Assembly (NCBI GenBank): GCA_017961685.1
Contig: JAGCWW010000016.1
Span: forward strand, 1-64,000
DNA: 64,000 nucleotides
Direction: 5' to 3'
Source: Acholeplasmatales bacterium
GTDB lineage: Bacteria > Bacillota_I > Bacilli_A > Acholeplasmatales > JAEDCM01
This document shows positions 9,720 to 18,686 of this stretch, one piece after another. The translations under genes were made by a program, and so were the position numbers. Numbering within the stretch: the stretch's first letter is position 1; each line of letters opens with the position of its first letter. The notes below the pieces were generated by a model. It saw nothing but the letters and a program-made list of their open reading frames with translations, was not told where the DNA came from and did not search any database.

Positions 9720-11015
9720 ATGAACACAAAAAAGATTATTGATGAGAATCAGTTTCATATCAAAAAGAAGTTTGGACAAAACTTTTTAACTGATAAACAA
9801 ATCTTAGAAAAAATAGTTTCCGCAGCTGAAATTAATGACTCTATTGGCGTAATAGAAATAGGTCCAGGATTAGGTGTTTTAACTGAGAAATTATTAGAGA
9901 AAGCTAAGCATGTTTTAGCATATGAAATTGATAGTGAATTAATCCCAATTTTAGAGAAAAATTTAAGTAATTATTCTAATCTAACTTTAATAAATAAAGA
10001 CATATTATTAGCTGATGTAAAATCAGATATCAATAGATATTTATGTGACTGTGATAAAGTATATGTTGTTGCTAATCTACCTTATTATATTACTACTCCA
10101 ATTTTACTTGGTTTACTTCAAAAAGTGCATATTGATAAGTATGTAGTTATGATGCAATTAGAAGTAGCTGATAGATTATGTGGTAAGGTTAGTACAAAAG
10201 ATTACAATTCCCTATCTATTACAATCCAATATCAAGCAAGTGTAAGAAAATTATTCAAAGTACCTCGTACTGTATTTAAACCTGCACCAAATGTAGATAG
10301 TGCTGTAATAGAAATTAAGGCATATGATGAAATAAAACATAAGCCAAGAAACCCAGAATTATTCTTTGATGTTGTTAGAAATTCCTTTGCTCAAAGAAGA
10401 AAAACTTTAATCAATAATTTAATGAATAGATTTGGTCCTGAAAAGGAAAAAATAACTAAAATTTTAAATAAGATGGGTATTAAAGAAACAGCAAGAAGTG
10501 AAGAATTAACTGTAGATCAATTCGTTGATTTAGCTGATAATATTTTAACTGAATTTATGGATAGTGAATTAGTAGATTTATATGATAAGGATGCTAATCC
10601 ACTAGGATTAACAATTCATAGAAATGCCTTAGATAAGCCAAATGCCTACATTAAGGTTACTTCATGTTTAATTAAATATAATAACCTATATTATATCCAA
10701 CAAAGAAGTCCTTATAAGATAACAAGTCCTAATTTATATGAGCTTCCAGGTGGAGGTTTAGATAGTGGTGAAGGTGAAGTAGAAGGCTTAATTAGAGAAG
10801 TAAAAGAAGAAACAGAATTAGATATTAAAAATATAAAACTTTTAGGTAGAACTTTAGGTAAATACATTATTAGATGTGTATACTTTGCAGATGCTGTACA
10901 TAATAATGTAGTTTTACATGAAGCCATAAATTATAAGTGGGTAACAAAAGAAGAATTAAAAGATTTGGATCTATTCACTAAACATCCTGAATTATTAGAG
11001 GAATTAGATGATTAA
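9720..11015 (+). CDS. rsmA: RsmA (16S rRNA A1518/A1519 dimethyltransferase) fused to a Nudix domain
   Basis: 431 aa against the usual 265-295. Residues 1 to about 280 are RsmA/KsgA, which dimethylates two adenines at the 3' end of 16S rRNA. They hold the SAM loop IEIGPGLGVLTE, the catalytic NLPYYITTPI motif and the C-terminal SFAQRRKTL. From about residue 285 a second domain follows in frame. It starts with ELVDLYDKDANPLG, typical of IDI-like Nudix proteins, and has a near-complete Nudix box starting GGGLDSGE and ending REVKEET, with Glu in place of the last Gly. Function of this half is unknown; family members cleave nucleoside or prenyl diphosphates. AAAGGG is 9 bases before the ATG at 9720 but abuts the ATG at 9711, so I use 9720. 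It overlaps ispE by 8 bases. Confidence 0.93.
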   Translation: MNTKKIIDENQFHIKKKFGQNFLTDKQILEKIVSAAEINDSIGVIEIGPGLGVLTEKLLEKAKHVLAYEIDSELIPILEKNLSNYSNLTLINKDILLADVKSDINRYLCDCDKVYVVANLPYYITTPILLGLLQKVHIDKYVVMMQLEVADRLCGKVSTKDYNSLSITIQYQASVRKLFKVPRTVFKPAPNVDSAVIEIKAYDEIKHKPRNPELFFDVVRNSFAQRRKTLINNLMNRFGPEKEKITKILNKMGIKETARSEELTVDQFVDLADNILTEFMDSELVDLYDKDANPLGLTIHRNALDKPNAYIKVTSCLIKYNNLYYIQQRSPYKITSPNLYELPGGGLDSGEGEVEGLIREVKEETELDIKNIKLLGRTLGKYIIRCVYFADAVHNNVVLHEAINYKWVTKEELKDLDLFTKHPELLEELDD

Positions 11016-11736
11016 AGAAATTGCTTATGCTAAAATAAATATTTATCTAAAAGTTTTAGGAAAAAGAAATGATGGTTATCATAATTTAGAATCTTTAATG
11101 GTTCCAATTGATTTATTTGATGAATTAGAATTTATGGATAGCAGTAAAGATGAAATTATATCTAATATTGATATTAAAGATAACATTATGTTTAAAGCAA
11201 TCAATTATTTAAAAGAAAAATATAATATTAAAAAATATGTAAAAATTATTTTAAATAAAAACATACCTTTATCAAGTGGGCTAGCTGGAGGATCAGCTGA
11301 TTTATCCGCAACTTTAAGAGGATTAAATAGATTATGGAATCTTAATTTAAGTATTGATGAACTAGGTAAAATTTCTCTACTATTTGGTTCAGATACATTA
11401 TTCTGTATGTATAATAAACCAGCTATTATTAAGGGTAGAGGAGAGGTAATAGAATTTGTAGATTACGCACCTAGAAATGTATTACTTTTCAATCCAAAAA
11501 TAGAAGTAAAAACAAAAGATGTTTTTAGTAATTACAAAGAATCTGATGAAGGTGAAAACGAACTAGAAATGGCTTTATTAAGGCTATATCCAAGTATTAA
11601 AGATTTTAAAGAATATTATGAAAAACAAGGTTTAAACTTACACTTAAGTGGTAGTGGATCAACTTATTTTTCATTTGATAAAAAAGAGTTTAAATCAAAT
11701 AAGAATTACATAGAAATTAAGACTAAAACTATGTAA
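11008..11736 (+). CDS. ispE: 4-diphosphocytidyl-2-C-methyl-D-erythritol kinase
   Basis: GHMP kinase of the MEP isoprenoid pathway that phosphorylates CDP-ME. 242 aa, shorter than the usual 280-300. The substrate-binding start AYAKINIYLKVLGKRNDGYH, the ATP loop PLSSGLAGGSADLSA and the C-terminal GSGSTYF are present. The shortening is in the C-terminal half and at the end, where only a few Lys-rich residues follow GSGSTYF. The start lies inside the end of the RsmA-Nudix gene, with GAGGAA as ribosome site. Confidence 0.93.
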   Translation: MIKEIAYAKINIYLKVLGKRNDGYHNLESLMVPIDLFDELEFMDSSKDEIISNIDIKDNIMFKAINYLKEKYNIKKYVKIILNKNIPLSSGLAGGSADLSATLRGLNRLWNLNLSIDELGKISLLFGSDTLFCMYNKPAIIKGRGEVIEFVDYAPRNVLLFNPKIEVKTKDVFSNYKESDEGENELEMALLRLYPSIKDFKEYYEKQGLNLHLSGSGSTYFSFDKKEFKSNKNYIEIKTKTM

Positions 11737-11778
11737 GAAAAATATTTTCATTTTTTGCATTTATTTTCATAAAAAACA

Positions 11779-11807
11779 TTGAAAACGTTTTCTAAGTATG
11801 ATATAAT
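11779..11807 (+). promoter_or_regulatory. spoVG promoter overlapped by a cre-like palindrome
   Basis: TTGAAA (11779-11784), 17-base spacer, TATAAT (11802-11807) preceded by TGA (extended -10). The 12-bp perfect palindrome GAAAACGTTTTC (11781-11792) overlaps the -35. With its flanks (11779-11793) it fits the published CcpA cre consensus WTGNAANCGNWNNCW at every position. Confidence 0.65.
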
Positions 11808-11837
11808 AATGGTGTATATGTGCGAAGGGAATGATTG

Positions 11838-12098
11838 ATGATGAAAATAACAGATGTAAGATTAAAGAAAGTAGACGGACACAACAGATTAAAAGCAATT
11901 GCTTCTGTTACAATTGATGATTGCTTCGTAATCCATGAGCTAAGAATTATTGATGGTGATAATGGCTTATTTATTGCTATGCCTTCAAGAAAACTTCCTG
12001 AAGGAGAATTTAAAGATATAGCTCATCCAATCAATGCTGAAACAAGAGAACAACTTGAAAAAGCAATAATTGATGAATACAATAAACAAGAAAATTAA
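11838..12098 (+). CDS. spoVG: SpoVG family regulator
   Basis: Small (86 aa) nucleic-acid-binding protein; in other Bacillota it affects septation, surface and virulence gene expression. The signature [39 protein letters not shown] is close to Bacillus SpoVG. Start choice: AAGGGA (11825-11830) is 7-8 bases from the ATG at 11838; ATG 11841 is also possible; an in-frame TTG at 11835 is less likely. It has its own promoter. SpoVG also occurs in non-sporulating bacteria, so it does not imply sporulation. Confidence 0.95.
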   Translation: MMKITDVRLKKVDGHNRLKAIASVTIDDCFVIHELRIIDGDNGLFIAMPSRKLPEGEFKDIAHPINAETREQLEKAIIDEYNKQEN

Positions 12099-12103
12099 TT
12101 ATT

Positions 12104-12130
12104 AGGACTTATATAAGTCCTTTTATTTTT
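12104..12130 (+). terminator. Terminator after spoVG
   Basis: Stem AGGACTT/AAGTCCT with loop ATAT, then TTTATTTTT. A TATAAT for the next gene follows at 12135-12140. Confidence 0.8.
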
Positions 12131-12158
12131 GTGTTATAATTAACTTTGAGGTGATAGG

Positions 12159-13046
12159 ATGAAAATAAGATGTTTAATTGAGAATAAAGAAACACCCTTT
12201 TTTATTTATGAACATGGTTTATCTTTATTAATTAACGAAAATATATTATTTGATACAGGTTCTACACCAAATTTTATAAAGAATGCGAAAAAATTAAATA
12301 TTGATTTATCTAAAATAGATACAGTTATTCTTTCACACGCTCATTTTGATCATACAGGTGGAATTATTGATTTTATTAAAGATTATGATTTTAAAGGTAA
12401 TATTTACGTTGGGGAACATTTTTTAGATAATAAATATTCTTTTGAAGATGATAATTATGTTTATAAAGGTATTCCATTTAAGCTTGATGAATTAAAGACA
12501 TTAAAGTATGTTAAAAATGATTTAAAAATAGATAAAAATATAGTTCTACATAATAACTTCACAGAAAATAATATGTTTGAAAGAATTAATAGTAAATTCT
12601 TTATTCTAGATAAGAGCTATGTTAAAGATTTATTCTTAGAAGAAACAGTTATGACTGTTGATACAGATAAAGGATTAATACTAGTAGTTGGATGTAGTCA
12701 TGTGGGTATTTGTAATATAGTTGATGAAGTAATTAGAAGAACTAATAAGAAAATTAGAGGCATAATTGGCGGATTACATTTATCAAAAGAAAGTGTTGAA
12801 TACGCTAAAAAGATAATTGAAAAATTAAAAAAATATGATTTAGAATTTATTTGTCCAATACACTGTTCAGGTCATGAAAAATTATTTAGACAAGAATTTA
12901 AGAACAAGTGTAAAATCTTGGAATCTGGCGATTTATTTGATATTGATGAAGTTAAAAAAGAATATAAAACGCGTAATAATAAAGCGTTAGATGAGGCTTA
13001 TGGGGAGCAAACTGATAGGAATTATAAGGATGGAGACAGAAATTAG
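12159..13046 (+). CDS. Metallo-beta-lactamase fold hydrolase (DHPS-like family)
   Basis: 295 aa. The Zn-binding motif SHAHFDHTGG lies near residues 60-69, with a later His in VVGCSHVG, and GGLHL and CPIHCSGH towards the C-terminus. This pattern marks the family annotated as 7,8-dihydropterin-6-methyl-4-(beta-D-ribofuranosyl)-aminobenzene-5'-phosphate synthase; no pathway context supports that reaction here. Cytoplasmic. GAGGTGAT precedes the ATG. The last ~30 residues (Lys, Asp, Glu, Asn rich, ending KDGDRN) extend past the fold and look unstructured. Confidence 0.85.
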   Translation: MKIRCLIENKETPFFIYEHGLSLLINENILFDTGSTPNFIKNAKKLNIDLSKIDTVILSHAHFDHTGGIIDFIKDYDFKGNIYVGEHFLDNKYSFEDDNYVYKGIPFKLDELKTLKYVKNDLKIDKNIVLHNNFTENNMFERINSKFFILDKSYVKDLFLEETVMTVDTDKGLILVVGCSHVGICNIVDEVIRRTNKKIRGIIGGLHLSKESVEYAKKIIEKLKKYDLEFICPIHCSGHEKLFRQEFKNKCKILESGDLFDIDEVKKEYKTRNNKALDEAYGEQTDRNYKDGDRN

Positions 13047-13133
13047 AAATTATAATTATTATTAAAATTATTTTGTAATTTTAAAAAATATGCTATAATA
13101 CTCTAATACGTGAGTTAATAAAGGAGGGTTTAT

Positions 13134-14078
13134 ATGATTGAGAAGATGTTAGAAAAAATAAAGCAAGCTAAATCTATCGTAATTATTGGTCACGTTACTC
13201 CAGATGGTGATTGTCTTGGATGTCAATTTGGTTTAAAAGAAATCATCAAAGATACTTTCAATAAGAAGGAAGTATATGCAATTGGAGAAGAGTCACAAAC
13301 ACTTGCTTATATGGGTAAGTTAGATACAGTAAGTGATAAAGTAGTTAAAGAATCATTAGTTATTTTAGTTGACTTAGCTAATATGGAACGTGCTGCGGAT
13401 AAAAGATACAATACAGGTGTTGATTTAATTAAAATAGATCACCATTTTAATAGTGAAGAGGTTGGTTCACTTTGTTATGTAGATTGTAATGTATCAGCTT
13501 GTGCTGAAATAATAGCAAGAATAGCAATTGAAAATGATTTAGTAGTTAGTGCAGATGCTGCAACAAGCTTACTTACAGGTATAATTACTGATTCAGGTGG
13601 TTTTAGATATACAGGTGTATCAAATGAAACATTTAAAATTACTGCATTCTTACTTGAAAGAGGTGCTGATATAGTTGAATTAAATAAAAAGATTGCTATG
13701 GTATCTTATAATGAGCTTAAAATTAAAGGTTATGTTATTGAAAATATGAAAGTAACTGATACAGGCTTTGCTTATTGTGTAATCACTAAAAAAACAATGG
13801 AAGAATACCATGTCATATATGAAGAAGCAAGTAATGCCGTTAATTCACTCGCAAATATTTATGGTTATCCTGTATGGGCATTAATTCTAGAAAAGGGTAG
13901 TGAATATCGTATTAGACTTAGATCTAATGGTCCTAGAATTGATTTACTTGCCAATAAATATGGTGGCGGTGGTCATAAACTTGCTAGTGGTTGTAGAATA
14001 TATAACTTAAAAGAAGTATACCAATTTAGTGCTGATGCTGATGAGGTAGTTAGAGAATATAAGAGAAAAGAGGCATAA
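13134..14078 (+). CDS. nrnA: DHH-family nanoRNase/pAp phosphatase
   Basis: 314 aa, degrades 2-5-nt RNAs and dephosphorylates pAp. DHH motifs: GHVTPDGDC (I), VDLANMERA (II), IDHHFN (III) and the later ITDSGGFRY. The DHHA1 domain ends with RSNGPRIDLLA and GGGGHKLASG. AGGAGG lies 7 bases before the ATG, and TATAAT is at 13094-13099 with a poorly placed TTGTAA. It leads an operon with mgtC and mnmE, spaced by 3-4 bases. Confidence 0.93.
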   Translation: MIEKMLEKIKQAKSIVIIGHVTPDGDCLGCQFGLKEIIKDTFNKKEVYAIGEESQTLAYMGKLDTVSDKVVKESLVILVDLANMERAADKRYNTGVDLIKIDHHFNSEEVGSLCYVDCNVSACAEIIARIAIENDLVVSADAATSLLTGIITDSGGFRYTGVSNETFKITAFLLERGADIVELNKKIAMVSYNELKIKGYVIENMKVTDTGFAYCVITKKTMEEYHVIYEEASNAVNSLANIYGYPVWALILEKGSEYRIRLRSNGPRIDLLANKYGGGGHKLASGCRIYNLKEVYQFSADADEVVREYKRKEA

Positions 14079-14081
14079 GAT

Positions 14082-14645
14082 ATGTTTTATTTAGCTGAAC
14101 AAGTAACGTATATTGATATTGAAGGTATAATCGCTTTAGCCGTTGCGTTTATATTTTCTTTCCTAATTGGATTTGAAAGACAAGCAGTTAGAACTAGATC
14201 ATCAATGTCTAGTCACGTATTAGTATCTGTAAGTGCATGTGCTGTAGCACTTCTACAAAGATATATTTACGAATTTGACCCATCAACAAACAGCCAAAGA
14301 ATTATAGCCGCAATACTTACAGGTATGGGATTCTTAGGTGCTGGTGTTATTATTAAAACAGGCGATAAGATTAGAGGTTTAACTACAGCGTCAACTATTT
14401 GGTTCTGTATTATAACATCTATTATTTTAGGTATGAACTACTTAATCTTAGGTTCGATAATGGCTTGTTTTGGCGTTTTATTCGTATATCTAAGAGATTT
14501 AGTAAGAGGTGTAAATCCATTTACAATGAATAGCTTTAGAGAAAATAGAAAACGTCGTATTGAAAAACATAAATTAGAAATGCAAGAATCATCATATGAA
14601 GATTATGATGATGAAGATGGAGAAATACTAAAAGAAGAGGACTGA
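14082..14645 (+). CDS. MgtC/SapB family membrane protein
   Basis: 187 aa with four to five TM helices in residues 10-140. The MgtC core is present: FSFLIGFERQ, the TRSSMSSHVLVS segment, and TGMGFLGAGVIIKTGDKIRGLTTA. A charged cytoplasmic tail (about 45 residues, ending in an Asp/Glu run) replaces the ACT-like domain of longer members. The family modulates Mg2+ homeostasis and ATP synthase in other bacteria; its role here is not shown. It starts 3 bases after nrnA. Confidence 0.92.
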   Translation: MFYLAEQVTYIDIEGIIALAVAFIFSFLIGFERQAVRTRSSMSSHVLVSVSACAVALLQRYIYEFDPSTNSQRIIAAILTGMGFLGAGVIIKTGDKIRGLTTASTIWFCIITSIILGMNYLILGSIMACFGVLFVYLRDLVRGVNPFTMNSFRENRKRRIEKHKLEMQESSYEDYDDEDGEILKEED

Positions 14646-14649
14646 TTCT

Positions 14650-15990
14650 ATGAGCGAAGCCATTTGCGCTATTTGTACACCTTATGGCAGTGGCGCTATA
14701 TCTATTATTAGATGTAGCGGTGATGATTGTATTAATCTAGTTAATAAATGCTTTAAGGGAAGTAATTTAAATAATGCTTTAGCTAATACTATCCATTATG
14801 GTCATATTTTTGATAATGATGAATTAATTGATGAAGTAATGGTAGCTGTTTTTAGAGCGCCTAAATCTTTTACAACAGAAGATAGTATTGAAATAAACTG
14901 TCATGGTGGAGTATATGTAACTAATAGAGTTTTAAGAACTTTACTTAAAAATGGTTTTAGATTAGCGGAACCAGGTGAGTTTAGTAAACGCGCATTCCTA
15001 AATGGTAGAATAGATTTAGTTCAAGCTGAATCAATTATGGATATGGTTAGCGCTAAAAATAAACTTGCTTTAGGTATTGCGAATAATGGTTTAAATAAAA
15101 ACACTTCTTTAATGATCAAAAATCTTAAACAAGAAGTTTTAGATATATTAGTAGATATTGAAGTTAATATTGATTACCCTGAATATACTGATATACCTGA
15201 AATAGAATATAAGTCACTTGATGAAAGAATTGATAAAGTCATTTTAAAGATGAAAAAGATTTTAGAAAAGTCATCTGGTGGTAAGATGATTAGAGAAGGA
15301 ATTAAGACTGTTATTGTAGGTAAACCTAATGTAGGTAAGTCTAGTTTATTAAATGCCTTATTAGACGAAGAAAAGGCTATAGTAAGCGATATTGAGGGAA
15401 CTACACGTGACTATATTGAAGGATTTTTAAATATAGGTGGTATTACTTTAAACTTAATTGATACTGCTGGTATTAGAGAGTCTATTGATGAAGTTGAACG
15501 TATAGGAGTTGAACGTAGTTTATCTAAATTAAATGAAGCTGATTTAGTTTTAGTACTTTTAGATAATAGTAGAAAATTAACTGATTTAGATTTAGAAATT
15601 TTAAATAAAACAGAAAATAAAAAAAGAATTGTTATTATGAATAAAACTGATTTATCAAGTGAAAATGATTATAAGGCAGATATTTATATGTCTATAAATA
15701 ATAACGAAGGAATTGATAAATTAGAAGATAAAATATTAGAAATATTAAACTTAAATGAATTTAATGTCAATGATTCTAACTACTTATCTAATGTTAGACA
15801 TATATCGTTATTAGAAAAAGCATTAGAGTCATTAAATGAAGCTAAAAATGCGGTTAAATTAATGATTGAAGTAGATATGATTAGTATTGATATTAAAAAT
15901 GCACTAGATTCATTAGGTGAAATAGTTGGTGAAAGTAATACAGAATTAGTAATTGATAGATTATTCCAAAGATTCTGTTTAGGAAAATAA
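14650..15990 (+). CDS. mnmE: tRNA modification GTPase MnmE
   Basis: 446 aa GTPase that with MnmG makes cmnm5U34 in tRNA. The N-terminal tetrahydrofolate-binding domain starts ICAICTPYGSGAISIIR. The G domain has GKPNVGKSSLLNALL (P loop), GTTRDY, DTAGIRE and NKTDL. The C-terminus is FCLGK, with the cysteine conserved in MnmE. Third gene of the nrnA-mgtC-mnmE operon, with a 4-base gap. MnmG is not in this window. Confidence 0.97.
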   Translation: MSEAICAICTPYGSGAISIIRCSGDDCINLVNKCFKGSNLNNALANTIHYGHIFDNDELIDEVMVAVFRAPKSFTTEDSIEINCHGGVYVTNRVLRTLLKNGFRLAEPGEFSKRAFLNGRIDLVQAESIMDMVSAKNKLALGIANNGLNKNTSLMIKNLKQEVLDILVDIEVNIDYPEYTDIPEIEYKSLDERIDKVILKMKKILEKSSGGKMIREGIKTVIVGKPNVGKSSLLNALLDEEKAIVSDIEGTTRDYIEGFLNIGGITLNLIDTAGIRESIDEVERIGVERSLSKLNEADLVLVLLDNSRKLTDLDLEILNKTENKKRIVIMNKTDLSSENDYKADIYMSINNNEGIDKLEDKILEILNLNEFNVNDSNYLSNVRHISLLEKALESLNEAKNAVKLMIEVDMISIDIKNALDSLGEIVGESNTELVIDRLFQRFCLGK

Positions 15991-16027
15991 TTATATAATT
16001 GTTATTATATTAATTATTAAGTAATTA

Positions 16028-16036
16028 TGTTATAAT
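16028..16036 (+). promoter_or_regulatory. Extended -10 promoter of dnaX
   Basis: TGT-TATAAT lies 22 bases before the dnaX ATG; no good -35 is seen. The leader would be about 15 bases. Confidence 0.5.
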
Positions 16037-16058
16037 ATTTTTGTTGGGTGGTGAAGGC

Positions 16059-17723
16059 ATGTCTTATCAAGCTTTGTATAGAACATATAGACCTCAAAGC
16101 TTTAAAGAGGTTGCAGGACAAGAGCATATTACAAGAACACTTATGAATGCTTTAAAGAATGAAAAGATAAGTCATGCATATTTGTTCAGTGGACCAAGAG
16201 GTACAGGTAAAACAAGTATCGCTAAAATATTTGCGAAAGCAGTAAACTGTGAACAAGCCCCAACAAGTGATTGCTGCTGCACATGTGATATCTGTAAAGG
16301 TATTACAGAAGGTAAGATTGGCGATGTAATTGAAATAGATGCCGCAAGTAATAACGGTGTTGATGAAATCAGAGATTTAAGAGAAAGAGTAAAATATGTT
16401 CCTAGTATTTGTAAGTATAAAGTATACATTATAGATGAGGTTCATATGTTATCTACAAGTGCATTTAACGCACTACTTAAAACTTTGGAAGAACCGCCTA
16501 AACACGCCATTTTCATTCTAGCAACAACTGAAATACATAAGATTCCTGCGACAATTCTTTCACGTTGTCAAAGATTTGATTTTAGAGCTATTTCAAATGA
16601 AGATTTGAAAAAGAGATTATATGAAGTTTGTAGTAAAGAAAACATCAAAATAACAGATGAAGCAATTGAAGTAATTGCGATAAATGCTGAAGGTGGACTT
16701 AGAGATGCTTTAAGCTTATTAGATCAAGCATTGAGTTACTCTACAGGTGAAATCACCGCAAGTGATGTTCATAGAATTAGTGGTAGTGTAACAGCAACTG
16801 ATTTAATTGAATTAATAAAAGCAATTAAAAATATGGATCCATCTAAAGCTATGAATATTATTGATAGCTTAACAAATAATGGTAAGGAAATAGGAAGAAT
16901 AGTATTAGACTTAATATCTTTCTTTAAGAACTTACTTTTATATAAAAATGTTCCTAATTATAATAGTGATGCATCCATTTATAAAAATAATGAATTCGTT
17001 ACTTTATCAAAGGAATTATCTAACCAAAGAATATACTTATTTATTAACATTTTAAGTGAAGTTCAAAATAATATTAAATGGACTAACCAAAAACGTGCAT
17101 ATCTTGATTTAGGTATCATTAAAATGACTGATGCATTTGAACTAAAGAATGTTAATGATAATGAATTGTTATATAAACTAGAAAAAAGAGTTGAAGAACT
17201 AGAAAAAAGACCAGCTGTACAACAAGTTATTAAAGAACCTATAAAAGAAGCTTCAGAAGAAACTTATGAATCTGATTATGATATGATTAAAAAGATTCTA
17301 TCTAATCCTAATGAGGATAAGAAGAACTTAATGCTTAGAGGATGGTCTACTTTAGGAAAAATTACAGATATAGAATTAAAACAAGTTGGAAACATGCTTT
17401 CTAAGGGTGACTTAGTATGTATGAATGACTATGATATGATTTTAGTATTTGAAGAACAATATATTTGTAGACAATTACAAAAGGTAGAAAATAAAGCATT
17501 AGTTAAAAAAATATTAAACAGGAAATCACATTTAATTAATGACTATGTTGCTTTAACTAAAGAAGCATGGGATAAATTAAATGAAGAATTAAAAAAACCA
17601 AATGCTAAACAACTTGATATTGAAGAAAAAGTAGTTATCGAAGCTAAAGAAGAACCAATATCAGAATTTGAAGAAGCAGGATTAAAATTATTTGGCAAAG
17701 AAAATATAAAATTTGAGGAGTGA
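16059..17723 (+). CDS. dnaX: DNA polymerase III subunit gamma/tau
   Basis: Clamp-loader ATPase, 554 aa. Walker A is GPRGTGKTS; a four-Cys zinc module follows (Cys in CEQ...DCCCTCDIC); Walker B is IDEVH; the SRC arginine-finger motif is in ILSRCQRFDF. The C-terminal third has a charged coiled stretch and a tau-like domain. Start: the ATG at 16059, with GGTGGTGAAGG in front; in-frame TTG codons at 16041 and 16044 lie upstream of the ribosome site. No convincing frameshift site for a separate gamma form is seen. First gene of dnaX-ebfC-recR. Stop is TGA. Confidence 0.97.
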   Translation: MSYQALYRTYRPQSFKEVAGQEHITRTLMNALKNEKISHAYLFSGPRGTGKTSIAKIFAKAVNCEQAPTSDCCCTCDICKGITEGKIGDVIEIDAASNNGVDEIRDLRERVKYVPSICKYKVYIIDEVHMLSTSAFNALLKTLEEPPKHAIFILATTEIHKIPATILSRCQRFDFRAISNEDLKKRLYEVCSKENIKITDEAIEVIAINAEGGLRDALSLLDQALSYSTGEITASDVHRISGSVTATDLIELIKAIKNMDPSKAMNIIDSLTNNGKEIGRIVLDLISFFKNLLLYKNVPNYNSDASIYKNNEFVTLSKELSNQRIYLFINILSEVQNNIKWTNQKRAYLDLGIIKMTDAFELKNVNDNELLYKLEKRVEELEKRPAVQQVIKEPIKEASEETYESDYDMIKKILSNPNEDKKNLMLRGWSTLGKITDIELKQVGNMLSKGDLVCMNDYDMILVFEEQYICRQLQKVENKALVKKILNRKSHLINDYVALTKEAWDKLNEELKKPNAKQLDIEEKVVIEAKEEPISEFEEAGLKLFGKENIKFEE

Positions 17724-17729
17724 TGAGTT

Positions 17730-18029
17730 ATGAATCCAAATATGGTAAAGAAAATTCAAAGAATGCAAAGAGAAATGATGGAAGCACAAAAGCAATTAGA
17801 AGCTACAGAATTTACTGGTACAGCTGCTGGTGTTGTTGAAGTTACAGTTTTAGGTTCAAAGGAAGTATTAAAGGTAAGCATTAATAAAGACGCAATTGAT
17901 TCAATTGATGATTTAGAAATGATTGAAGATACAATTGTTGCTGCCTTAAATAACGCATTTGAAAATGTAGATAATGAAACTCAAAGAGTTATGTCTCAAT
18001 TCCAAATGCCTGGTGGATTTGGCTTTTAA
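17730..18029 (+). CDS. YbaB/EbfC family nucleoid-associated protein
   Basis: 99 aa DNA-binding dimer. Typical features are the N-terminal MVKKIQRMQREMMEAQKQLE helix, the strand GVVEVTVLGSKEVLKVSI and the glycine-rich end QMPGGFGF. Between dnaX and recR, the usual Bacilli order; its stop overlaps the recR start (TAATG). Confidence 0.96.
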   Translation: MNPNMVKKIQRMQREMMEAQKQLEATEFTGTAAGVVEVTVLGSKEVLKVSINKDAIDSIDDLEMIEDTIVAALNNAFENVDNETQRVMSQFQMPGGFGF

Positions 18030-18616
18030 TGAAATATTTAGATGAAATAAATGCCTTAATAGAGTCATTATCTAAATATCAAGGAGTAGGCCCTAAAACT
18101 GCTGAAAGATTAGCTATTAATACCGTAACTAAATGGAATAATGAAGAAATAGATAACTTCATTAATGCCTTAGTTGATATTAAAAAACTTAAAAGATGTA
18201 AATACTGTGGTAATATCACAAAAGACGATGTATGCGAAATATGTAATAGTAGATCTAATAAAAAAATAATGGTCATTGAAGATGTAAAAGACTTATTTGC
18301 GATTGAAAAATGTGAAGCATATGATGGTGTATATCATATATTAGATGGTGTTATAAATTATCAAGCAGGAATAACTCCGCTTGATTTAAATTTAGAACCC
18401 CTATTTTCTAGAGCAAAAGAAGCTGATGAAATAATTATCGCAACTAATCCATCTATTGAAGGTGAAATAACAGCTCAATATATTAAAGAGATGTTAAAGG
18501 ATGAAAAATGCAATGTCACACGTATTGCGTATGGACTTCCTGTAGGCGGAAATTTAGAATATGCAGATAGTAAAACACTAGAAAAAGCTTTAGAAGGAAG
18601 AAGAAATATCAAGTAA
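18029..18616 (+). CDS. recR: Recombination protein RecR
   Basis: 195 aa, works with RecO/RecF at gaps. An HhH start (YQGVGPKTAERLA) is followed by a zinc finger (CKYCGNITKDDVCEIC) and a TOPRIM domain (MVIEDVKDLFAIE, then NPSIEGEITAQYI). Starts on the last base of the ebfC stop, so translation is coupled. Confidence 0.97.
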   Translation: MKYLDEINALIESLSKYQGVGPKTAERLAINTVTKWNNEEIDNFINALVDIKKLKRCKYCGNITKDDVCEICNSRSNKKIMVIEDVKDLFAIEKCEAYDGVYHILDGVINYQAGITPLDLNLEPLFSRAKEADEIIIATNPSIEGEITAQYIKEMLKDEKCNVTRIAYGLPVGGNLEYADSKTLEKALEGRRNIK

Positions 18617-18629
18617 AATATAAAAAGTA

Positions 18630-18658
18630 CTTGAAAAAAATTTATATTTCATATAAAA
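18630..18658 (+). promoter_or_regulatory. Promoter of rpoE
   Basis: TTGAAA (18630-18635), 17 bases, TAAAAT (18653-18658), 28 bases before the ATG. Confidence 0.6.
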
Positions 18659-18686
18659 TATAGTAGTCATTTAAGGAGTGAGTTTA

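Noticed and set aside
17120-17220. Possible dnaX frameshift site (A-rich, GAAAAAAGA)
   Set aside because: A-runs are common in this genome and no downstream structure or stop in the -1 frame supports programmed slippage.
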